Assembly (NCBI RefSeq): GCF_000265425.1
Contig: NC_018014.1
Location: 930,001 to 994,000 of the forward strand
Source of the DNA: Terriglobus roseus DSM 18391
GTDB taxonomy: Bacteria; Acidobacteriota; Terriglobia; Terriglobales; Acidobacteriaceae
Reading direction: 5' to 3'
DNA length: 64,000 nucleotides
The notes beneath the pieces are model-generated. The model ran no database searches and was not told the DNA's origin. It saw nothing but the letters and a program-made list of their open reading frames with translations. Positions 53,947-60,914 of this stretch are shown piece by piece (the stretch's first letter is position 1; each line of letters starts with the position of its first letter). A program made the translations under genes and the position numbers.

Positions 53947-54473
53947 GCGTGCTGTTCCTCTTCCTTTTGCGTCAGCCATTTTCTCAGGCGGATGTGAGTG
54001 ATCTGGCGTTGCTGCTCAGCGGACTCGTGGAGTTCGTCCTCCGGGATGTTGTGCATACGGCGCTCGAGGATCGCGAGCATCTCCTGCGCGGTTTTGCCCG
54101 TGGCGCACACGATGAAGATCCGGCCGAACTTTGCTTCATACGCTTTATTGGCTGCGGCGAGCTTTGCCTTTGCAGCATCATCACTCAGCATGGCGGAGTT
54201 TTGTTCGCCTTCGCTCCATCGCAGCGATGTATCGGTTGCGGCGGCCTGCGCGTGTTGTTCGCCGATGCGCGGATGGCTGTTGAAGGCTTCCCTCCAATCG
54301 CTTTCGTTAAGAGACCACCATGCGGCGTCGCTTGCGGCCAGTAGTTCGGGTAGTGTGCTGAGCGGACGGCGCGCTGCAAGTCCATGCGCCCACGCATGCG
54401 AACCGCAGCAGGGCAGAGCGACCTGGGCTGCGGCATCCGCACTCATTGCATTCCACTCATCGAGATAACTCAT
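53943..54473 (-). CDS. uraD: OHCU decarboxylase
   Basis: The 176-aa helical enzyme decarboxylates 2-oxo-4-hydroxy-4-carboxy-5-ureidoimidazoline to (S)-allantoin. The catalytic His is in NSHPRIGEQ (residues 65-73), the conserved Glu follows in WSEGEQ, and KFGRIFIVCATGKTAQEMLAILERR is the family core. It contains the expected FNSHPRIG context and ends in the charged EEEQHA overlapping uraH. It is second in the operon after allantoinase. Confidence 0.93.
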   Translation of the reverse strand: MSYLDEWNAMSADAAAQVALPCCGSHAWAHGLAARRPLSTLPELLAASDAAWWSLNESDWREAFNSHPRIGEQHAQAAATDTSLRWSEGEQNSAMLSDDAAKAKLAAANKAYEAKFGRIFIVCATGKTAQEMLAILERRMHNIPEDELHESAEQQRQITHIRLRKWLTQKEEEQHA

Positions 54474-54527
54474 GCGCAGTCTCCATGCTTCATCGCAGCA
54501 GCATACATCGCTGCTACCTCGCAGCCT

Positions 54528-55892
54528 TCATCGTTTGTATTCAAGGCCGCGGTTGTCGCCGGGGAAATTGCCATCGGCGTAGACGGTGTGTCCGCGCAGC
54601 ACGGTTTCGCGCACGCGTCCGCGCAGTTGCTCGCCCATATAGGGTGAGACCTTGTGGCGATAGTGGAGGAGATCTTCTGTGACGATGGTTTCGGCATCGG
54701 GATCGAAGAGGATGAAGTTCGCATCGCGACCCGGCTCGATGCCGCCTACTCGATGCCGAAGACCTGCAAGCGCCGCGGGTGCGCCGCTCATCCATCGCGC
54801 GATATCGCGCAGCGTAAAGCCGCGTGCCTGTGCCTCGGTCCACATCACGGGCAGGGCAGTCGACAGGCTTGCGATGCCGCCCCATGCGGTGTTGAAGCGA
54901 CCGTCCTCCTTGCGCTTCATTGCTGGCGGACAGGGGGAATGATCTGTTGCGACTAGGTCAATCACGCCAGCGGCGAGAGCCTTCCAGAGTGCTTCGCGAT
55001 TTGCCTGCGAGCGGACGGGCGGAGCGCATTTGAACTCGGTGGCGCCGTCCGCGATGGCCTCGGCGTACAGGTGGAGATAGTGTGGGCAGGTCTCCACCGT
55101 GATTGGCAGGCCTTTTGCTTTGGCGGAGCGGAGCATCTCCACGGCCTGCGCGGTCGCAAGGTGCACGATGTGGAGGCGGAAGCGATAGCGGCGGCAGAGG
55201 TCGATGAGCATCGCGATGGCTGCAAGCTCGGCCTCGTCGGGCCTGGATGCGAGATAGGTGGCGTACTGCCGCCAGGCCGGATTCTCTGCATTGGGCAGTG
55301 CGAGACCGGCTGCGTCGATGGGCCCCTGCAGCTCCGCATGCACCAGTAGCGGCAGTCCGGTCTGCGCAAGGATGGGGAGTGCTGCTTCGAGGTTGGCCGC
55401 GTCGATGCTGGTGAATCCCTCACACCCGGGGTAGACCAGGAAGCATTTGTAGCCGGGCACCCCTGCGTTCGCGAGCGGTTGCAGATGGTCGGCGTTGCCG
55501 TCGACGGCGCCGCCCCAGCTCATCCAGTCGACGCGGCATTTGCCCTGCGCGGCTGCACGTTTTGCTTCGAGGGCTGCGACGGTTGTCGTCTCTGGCAGGC
55601 AGTTCAACGGCATGTCGATGAGCGTGGTATAGCCGCCGGCTGCTGCTGCTCGCGTTGCTGTTTCGAAGCCTTCCCAGTCGGTGCGGCCGGGTTCGTTGAT
55701 GTGGACGTGTGAGTCGACGAGGCCGGGCATCAGCGGTAGTTCGCCTACGTCGCGGATGTGTGCGTCGCTGGGTACGGCGCTGATGCCGCATACGTCGAGG
55801 ATGATGCCATCTTCGACCAGCACGGCGGCGGGATGCTCTGCCATGGGTGTGATGACGCGCTGTGAGATCCAGGCCTGCCGCATGCTCGCCAT
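54528..55892 (-). CDS. allB: Allantoinase
   Basis: AllB opens the hydantoin ring of allantoin to allantoate. This cyclic amidohydrolase has LMPGLVDSHVHINEPGRTDWEGFETAT (metal HxH), VPGYKCFLVYPG (carbamylated Lys), HAELQGP, RLHIVHLATAQA and LVATDHSPCPPAMK (catalytic Asp). The C-terminus MSGAPAALAGLRHRVGGIEPGRDANFILFDPD is typical. Starts at 55892 and 55883 are both possible; the longer reading to 55928 would run into the divergent guaD start. It is the first gene of the eight-gene operon. Confidence 0.94.
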   Translation of the reverse strand: MASMRQAWISQRVITPMAEHPAAVLVEDGIILDVCGISAVPSDAHIRDVGELPLMPGLVDSHVHINEPGRTDWEGFETATRAAAAGGYTTLIDMPLNCLPETTTVAALEAKRAAAQGKCRVDWMSWGGAVDGNADHLQPLANAGVPGYKCFLVYPGCEGFTSIDAANLEAALPILAQTGLPLLVHAELQGPIDAAGLALPNAENPAWRQYATYLASRPDEAELAAIAMLIDLCRRYRFRLHIVHLATAQAVEMLRSAKAKGLPITVETCPHYLHLYAEAIADGATEFKCAPPVRSQANREALWKALAAGVIDLVATDHSPCPPAMKRKEDGRFNTAWGGIASLSTALPVMWTEAQARGFTLRDIARWMSGAPAALAGLRHRVGGIEPGRDANFILFDPDAETIVTEDLLHYRHKVSPYMGEQLRGRVRETVLRGHTVYADGNFPGDNRGLEYKR

Positions 55893-55921
55893 TATCGCGC
55901 AGCCCTGCGATACTTGCGGTG
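55893..55921. promoter_or_regulatory. 29-bp divergent control region between allB and guaD
   Basis: Only 29 bp separate the two start codons (38 bp if allB starts at 55883). A full promoter pair cannot fit, so promoter elements must lie inside the opposite reading frames. A single regulator could control both directions. No clear operator is visible. Confidence 0.4.
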
Positions 55922-56407
55922 ATGGCAAGCACAGTGCAGCCCGACCCGAAGTTTATGCGCATGGCGATCGCCCTTGCGACGGAGAATGTTCGCAGCGGTA
56001 GAGGTGGTCCATTTGGCGCTGTGGTGGTGCGGAATGGCGAGGTCCTTGCGGCCGAGGCGAACACCGTAACCAGCTCCAATGACCCCACGGCGCATGCGGA
56101 AGTGAACGCAATTCGTGCGGCTTGTCGCAAGATTGAATCGTTTCAGTTGGACGATTGCGAGGTGTACACCTCCTGCGAGCCCTGCCCCATGTGTTTTGCC
56201 GCACTTTACTGGTCGCGATGCCGCGCCGTCTTCTTCGGCAACACCAAAACGGACGCGGCGGCGGCCGGGTTCGACGACAGTTTTTTGTATGACGAAGTGA
56301 AGCGGCCGGTCGAAGAGCGTCGCATCCCGTTCGCCCGGGTTCTGGGTGATGAGGCGATTGAGTCCTTCGAGGTCTGGAAGCAGAGTATGGAAAGGGTCGA
56401 CTACTAG
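55922..56407 (+). CDS. guaD: Guanine deaminase
   Basis: The 161-aa zinc deaminase turns guanine into xanthine, the substrate of the XDH encoded upstream in the window. Zinc and catalytic residues are H58 and E60 (PTAHAEVNAI) and C88/C91 (TSCEPCPMC). GGPFGAVVV, QLDDCEVYTSCEPCPMC and AAGFDDSFLYDEVKRPVEERRIPF are the B. subtilis GuaD-type blocks, including the C-terminal segment that swaps between subunits and sets guanine specificity. A longer reading to 55862 adds a leader without homology. The stop is 2 bp before the hom start. Confidence 0.93.
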   Translation: MASTVQPDPKFMRMAIALATENVRSGRGGPFGAVVVRNGEVLAAEANTVTSSNDPTAHAEVNAIRAACRKIESFQLDDCEVYTSCEPCPMCFAALYWSRCRAVFFGNTKTDAAAAGFDDSFLYDEVKRPVEERRIPFARVLGDEAIESFEVWKQSMERVDY

Positions 56408-56409
56408 GC

Positions 56410-57711
56410 ATGGCAAAGACAGCGCAGAAGGCAGCAGCAGGCAAGATTACCCGGGTAGCGATTCTTGGCTTTGGCAACGTGGGTTCTTCCGTGGCGCAGT
56501 TGCTGCGTGCGCAGCGCTTTGCCGGCATTGAGCTGACCCATATCTATAACCGCGATGTCGAGCGCAAGCGCACTGGCGCGACGGCGAAGGGCTTGAACGC
56601 GGGCATCGTGTGGACGGAGAACATCAAGGATGTTCTGTCGGCCAAGGTCGACGTGATCATCGAGACGATCGGCGGTATCGATCCGATCGAGGGATGGCTG
56701 AAGGCTGCGCTGCGGAGCGGCAAGCATGTCGTCACGGCGAACAAGCAGTTAATCGCTTACAAGGGCGCGGGACTGGCGAAGCTGGCGCGCGATAACAACC
56801 GCGTGCTGGTCTACAACGCTGCTGTTGCCGGTGGTGTGCCGGTGATTCCGGCGACGCTTCATGGCTTGCAGGGCGACCGGATCACGCGGCTTAGCGGCAT
56901 TCTGAATGGCACCTGCAATTTCATGCTGTCGCACATGGAGCAGGGCGCGGAGTATGCGGATGTGCTGAAGCAGGCGCAGGCTGCGGGTTATGCCGAGGCG
57001 GATCCTTCGGCAGATGTGGATGGCTTTGACGCTCGTGCGAAGCTTTGCATCCTGGTCCGTGCTGCGATGCAGTTCGGCATCAATCCGGACGAGGTTCCGG
57101 CGCAGACGATTCGCAATGTGGGCGCGATCGATTTCGCCTACGCGAAGGAGCTTGGCTGCACTGTTCGTCAGATTGCGCGTGCGGAGTATCGCGGTACGAC
57201 GCTGCATGCCCGTGTTGCGCCCATGCTGGTGCCCAAGACTTCGCCGATTGCTTGGTCGCACGGTACGCAGAACATGGTGGTGACGACCGGCGATTTCGGC
57301 GGCGATGTGGTCTTCAGTGGACATGGCGCCGGTGGCAACCCGACTGCGGTGGCGATTGTGAGCGATCTGCTGGCCGTGGTGCATGGCAGCAATTCGGTCT
57401 CGTTGCCGGTGCGCCGGAAGGTCGTTACGGGCGAGTTCCTGGCGCCGCATTATCTGCGATTTATCGTCCGGGACAAGCCGGGTATTGTGTCCGCGATCAG
57501 CGGTGCGTTGACGAAGGTGGGCGCGAACATCGACAGCATCCTGCAGCGGCCGGGATATCCGAAGGACGCGCTGCCGTTCGTTGTGACGACGGAGCCCTGC
57601 CTGACGTCGACGGTGGAGAAGGCGGTTCGCCTGATCGCGAAGATGGACACCATGCTGGAGAAGCCGCTGTGCCTGCAGATGCTGACCGAGGACGACCGGG
57701 CGGAGGACTAA
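56410..57711 (+). CDS. hom: Homoserine dehydrogenase
   Basis: The 433-aa enzyme reduces aspartate semialdehyde to homoserine in threonine and methionine synthesis. It has the NAD(P) loop VAILGFGNVGSSVAQLL, SGKHVVTANKQLIA, LSGILNGTCNFMLS, GYAEADPSADVDGFDARAKL (catalytic Asp/Lys region) and a C-terminal ACT domain (about 350-425; LRFIVRDKPGIVSAISGAL) that gives threonine feedback control in relatives. The start lies 2 bp after the guaD stop, so the two are co-transcribed, which is an unusual pairing. Confidence 0.95.
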   Translation: MAKTAQKAAAGKITRVAILGFGNVGSSVAQLLRAQRFAGIELTHIYNRDVERKRTGATAKGLNAGIVWTENIKDVLSAKVDVIIETIGGIDPIEGWLKAALRSGKHVVTANKQLIAYKGAGLAKLARDNNRVLVYNAAVAGGVPVIPATLHGLQGDRITRLSGILNGTCNFMLSHMEQGAEYADVLKQAQAAGYAEADPSADVDGFDARAKLCILVRAAMQFGINPDEVPAQTIRNVGAIDFAYAKELGCTVRQIARAEYRGTTLHARVAPMLVPKTSPIAWSHGTQNMVVTTGDFGGDVVFSGHGAGGNPTAVAIVSDLLAVVHGSNSVSLPVRRKVVTGEFLAPHYLRFIVRDKPGIVSAISGALTKVGANIDSILQRPGYPKDALPFVVTTEPCLTSTVEKAVRLIAKMDTMLEKPLCLQMLTEDDRAED

Positions 57712-57818
57712 GGCTTCGCGCCTTTCCGCGCCGGTTTCATCGCAGGTTCAGCAGACGGCTGCATTCTGTATGTGCCGGCCCTTTCGAGCGGCGACTCTGG
57801 TGTTGAGGGTTTCCTCTT

Positions 57819-59117
57819 TTGAACTTCGTCTTGCGTGTTCGCGGCTTTCTGCTCTCTGCTGCTGTTCTGTTTTCGATTTGTCCAAGGATCGCCTTCGCGC
57901 AGCACACGGCGTACGGATCGGTTCGGCCCAGGCCGGACATGATCGTCGACACCGGTGGACCGCCGAACGATGCGCATGCGATGAAGCAGCACTATGTGGT
58001 GCTGGTGTCGCTGGACGGCTTCCGGTATTCGTATCCGAAGGATCATGGCGCGCCCTACCTGCAGGCGATGATGAAGCAGGGGGCGACGGCGCCGGACGGC
58101 ATGATCCCGTCGTACCCGTCGCTGACCTTTCCGAATCATTGGACGTTGGTGACGGGGCTGTATCCGGAGCATCACGGGATCGTTCGCAACAGCTTCTATG
58201 ACCCGGTCCGTAAGCAGAGTTACCGGTACACGGACACTGCCAGCAACTCGGATGGGAGCTGGTATGGCGGCGTGCCGCTGTGGTCGCTGGCGGAGCAGCA
58301 GGGCATGCGTGCGGCGACGTTCATGTGGCCGGGTTCCGAGGCCGAGGTCGCCGGGCATCGGCCGACGATGTATGCGAAGTTTCAGGATTATCTGGATGGT
58401 CATGTCGGACTGAACCAGATCTCGCAGTGGCTTGCGCTGCCCGCAGCGGAACGGCCGCACCTGATGACGCTATACCTGAGTGCTGCGGACCACGCGGGGC
58501 ATTGGTATGGACCGGAGTCGGAGCAGGAGCACGAGGCTGTGCATGTGGTCGATGGCCTGATGAGTGAGTTGCGCGCGAGGCTGGATCGGTCGGGTCTGCC
58601 TGTCGATCTGGTCATCGTTTCTGACCACGGCATGGTGCTGAATGACAATCACTGGGTTGATCTGGATGAGCATGCGGACCTGTCGCACACCGTGACGTCG
58701 GAGTGGCTGATGTATCCCGACTCCGAGGCGGAAAAAGAGAAGGTCTACGAGAGCTTCAAGGCGCATCCGGACCCGCGCTTTGAGGTCTACCGGCAGAAGG
58801 ATGTGCCCGAGCGGTTGCACTACTCTGGCAATCCGCGGATTGGCGATCCAGTTGTGGTGGCGAATGTGCCGATCATCGTGCATCCGTCGGCGACGAGTGT
58901 TGCGCGGGCCGACCTTTCGGATCATGGGTATGACGTGGCGAAGGTGCCGCAGATGAAGGCGTTCTTTCTGGCGGTGGGGCCGGATATTCGGAAGGGTGTG
59001 ACGCTGCCTAGCTTTGAGAATGTGGATGTTTATAGTTTTGTCGCGAAGCTGCTGGATCTGAAGACGTCTAAGACGGATGGGGAACTTGGGCCTTTGAAGG
59101 CTGCTTTGAAGAGGTAG
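57819..59117 (+). CDS. Secreted ENPP-type phosphodiesterase/pyrophosphatase
   Basis: The TTG start gives a signal peptide (MNFVLRVRGFLLSAAVLFSICPRIAFAQ). The 432-aa protein belongs to the nucleotide pyrophosphatase/phosphodiesterase branch of the alkaline phosphatase superfamily. VLVSLDGFRYSY carries the first zinc Asp, the nucleophile Thr is in SLTFPNHWTLVTGLYPEHHGI, and SAADHAGHWYGP and VIVSDHGM hold the remaining zinc ligands. It likely hydrolyses nucleotide or phosphodiester bonds in the periplasm. It could release nucleosides for purine use. It lies 107 bp after hom. Confidence 0.88.
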   Translation: MNFVLRVRGFLLSAAVLFSICPRIAFAQHTAYGSVRPRPDMIVDTGGPPNDAHAMKQHYVVLVSLDGFRYSYPKDHGAPYLQAMMKQGATAPDGMIPSYPSLTFPNHWTLVTGLYPEHHGIVRNSFYDPVRKQSYRYTDTASNSDGSWYGGVPLWSLAEQQGMRAATFMWPGSEAEVAGHRPTMYAKFQDYLDGHVGLNQISQWLALPAAERPHLMTLYLSAADHAGHWYGPESEQEHEAVHVVDGLMSELRARLDRSGLPVDLVIVSDHGMVLNDNHWVDLDEHADLSHTVTSEWLMYPDSEAEKEKVYESFKAHPDPRFEVYRQKDVPERLHYSGNPRIGDPVVVANVPIIVHPSATSVARADLSDHGYDVAKVPQMKAFFLAVGPDIRKGVTLPSFENVDVYSFVAKLLDLKTSKTDGELGPLKAALKR

Positions 59118-59138
59118 GGTGACAGGGTATGTGCCGGC

Positions 59139-59562
59139 GAGAAGAAATCCCTCAGCGGCTGAAGCCGATGTAGTTGGTTGGCATGGGTGAAGCCATGCCT
59201 CTCCGAAAGATTTTGTCGCGTGCCTTCAGCCCGCAAGTTCTCTGCTAGTCCTGAGACCCAGGGCTTTGCCCTGGGCTAGGAAGTCGCGGACCTTCAGTCC
59301 GCTGGAAGATGGCCGCGGACCTTCAGTCCGCTGGAAGATTGCCGCTGACCTTCAGTCCGCTGGAGGATCGTCGCTGATCTTCAGTCCGCGCCCCTCCGGA
59401 AGCGGCTCGTGCTTTGCACGAATCCCCAACTTAGATTCGCGAAGGTGGGGCACCCGAGTTGGTGGCGGTCCTTGGACGTTTGAGGTGGCTTTGGGGAGAG
59501 CGGTCGTGCTTCGCACGATAACCCACCCTTTGCTTCGCAAAGAATGGGGCACCCGGTGGTGG
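59139..59562. repeat. Hairpin-array repeat, copy 1
   Basis: This intergenic unit is directly repeated at 59586-60048. It holds, in order, a segment with CGGCTGAAGCC, a hairpin CCCAGGGC-TTT-GCCCTGGG (59257-59275), three diverged 26-29-bp tandem units (59306-59389), TCGTGC-TTT-GCACGA (59407-59421) and CTTTGC-TTC-GCAAAG (59528-59542). Many loops are TTT or TTC closed by G-C pairs, as in stable RNA hairpins. No credible gene. Confidence 0.8.
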
Positions 59563-59585
59563 AGGTCCGTTGGTCTTGTGCTGGG

Positions 59586-60048
59586 GAGAAGAAAATCCCT
59601 CAGCGGCTGAAGCCGGTTTTGTTGAGTGGGTTTTATGGCATGGCTGAAGCGATGCCTCTCCGAAAGATTTTGTCGCGTGCTTTCAGCCCGCAAGTTCTCT
59701 GCTAATCCTGAGACCCAGGGCTTTGCCCTGGGCTAGGAAGTCGCGGACCTTCAGTCCGCCGGACCGTCGCTAACCTTCAGTCTGCTGGAAGATCGTCGCT
59801 GATCTTCAGTCCGCTGAAAGATCGTCGCTGATTTTCAGTCCGCTGGAAGATCGTCGCTGATCTTCAGTCCGCTGGCCCCTCCGGAGGCGGTTCGTGCTTT
59901 GCACGAATCCCCACCTTAGCTTCGCGAAGGTGGGGCACCCGGGTTGGTGGCGGTCCTTGGACGTGTGAGGTGGGATTTAGGGAGAGCGGTCGTGCTTCGC
60001 GTGATGACCCACCCTTTGCTTCGCAAAGAATGGGGCACCGGGTGGTGG
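59586..60048. repeat. Hairpin-array repeat, copy 2
   Basis: Near-identical second copy of the unit at 59139, including the CCCAGGGC hairpin at 59714-59732, the TTCGTGC-TTT-GCACGAA hairpin at 59891-59907 and CTTTGC-TTC-GCAAAG near its end. It contains four tandem units (one of 26 bp and three of 29 bp, 59763-59875) against three in copy 1, so the internal tandem number differs between copies. Confidence 0.8.
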
Positions 60049-60077
60049 TTATCCCTAGAGTTCGGTGGTGAAAGAGA

Positions 60078-60101
60078 AAGGCCCGGCTTTTGCCGGGCCT
60101 T
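60078..60101. terminator. Bidirectional terminator
   Basis: AAGGCCCGGC (60078-60087) pairs with GCCGGGCCTT (60092-60101) around a TTTT loop. It lies 42 bases after the DsrE-like stop on the minus strand and beyond the repeat array on the plus strand. Confidence 0.75.
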
Positions 60102-60143
60102 CTTGTTGGCGACGAGCCTGATCTCTACGACCTGCTGGTCGAC

Positions 60144-60605
60144 TTACTTTGCTGCCGGTGTCTTGTCTTCGAGCATGGTCCAGCCTTCGGCTTTGCGCTG
60201 TGCCATTTCCTTGCCGCCGGAGGGGACGGTGCCTACGCCGCTGTGGAGTTGTTCGATGCCCATGTTGTGCGTCTTCATGGAGGCGTGGCAGGCTACGAAG
60301 CTTACGTCTTTGTTGAGCGAGCCCATGACTTCGGCCTGCATGGGGTTGTCCTTGTCGACGAGCTTGAGACCGTCGCCGGTGGCGAGGATTTCGACGAGGG
60401 TGGTGCCGGGCTTGGCGCTGGACATGTAGTCGTTCGCCTTGGTCACTGCGCCCTGCCAGTCGGCGGGCTTGTCGGAGTAGACGTGGATGAGGATGCGGTT
60501 AGCCGGGATAGTCGGCGCAGCGGCCGGAGCAGCTGTTTGGGCCAGCAGGCCCGCGGGAATCAGGAGGGAGGTGCAGAGGCTGAGCATCCAGTTGCGGCGG
60601 GTCAT
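60144..60605 (-). CDS. Secreted DsrE-like protein
   Basis: The start at 60605 follows AAGGAA and gives a twin-arginine-like or Sec signal (MTRRNWMLSLCTSLLIPAGLLAQ). The 153-aa protein has the DsrE/DsrF alpha-beta pattern (RILIHVYSD, KANDYMSSAKPGTTLVEILATGDGLKLV) and a conserved cysteine in VSFVACHASMKTHNMGIEQL, where DsrE proteins bind persulfide. Exported DsrE-like proteins are poorly studied; roles in sulfur relay or cysteine redox are guesses. It has its own terminator. Confidence 0.78.
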   Translation of the reverse strand: MTRRNWMLSLCTSLLIPAGLLAQTAAPAAAPTIPANRILIHVYSDKPADWQGAVTKANDYMSSAKPGTTLVEILATGDGLKLVDKDNPMQAEVMGSLNKDVSFVACHASMKTHNMGIEQLHSGVGTVPSGGKEMAQRKAEGWTMLEDKTPAAK

Positions 60606-60914
60606 GTGCGGTTCCTTATGAGGAGCGATGCGTAACAAGAAGAAGGATACGCCCGTGTGTGATTGCCGCACGAGCGCGTCGACGGCCATTCCTTCGAATG
60701 GCCTGGCTCTGCGGCTCGTGCCGACCGCATTTGCTAGGCGCCAGATCCGACGCTAAGTAGCGCGCTAAGTTTCTTGAAGGAGTGAAATTTCACCAGACAT
60801 CCGGTTAGGCTTTGGATAACCCCGCACGATCGCCCTCACGTTGCACCGATCGGAAGTTTGTATCTCCCTCTGGCGGGGACGACAACGTTTAACGCAGTCC
60901 AAAGGAATCCCGCA
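60606..60914. other. Divergent intergenic region upstream of DsrE-like and TolC-like genes
   Basis: About 310 bp that must hold both divergent promoters. The only clear structure is the nested inverted repeat at 60668-60721. No credible coding sequence or tRNA is seen. Confidence 0.5.
60668..60721. repeat. Nested inverted repeat
   Basis: Outer arms GCACGAGC (60668-60675) and GCTCGTGC (60714-60721) enclose inner arms GGCCATTC (60684-60691) and GAATGGCC (60696-60703) with a CTTC loop. No T-run follows. It could be an RNA structure or an operator in the divergent region. Confidence 0.5.

Noticed and set aside
59352..59693. 113-aa open frame on the minus strand
   Set aside because: It lies wholly inside the hairpin-repeat array, has no ribosome binding site and is composed of translated repeats.
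59302..59875. 29-bp tandem units that superficially suggest a CRISPR array
   Set aside because: The repeats are contiguous with no unique spacers, diverge from one another, and no cas genes are nearby.
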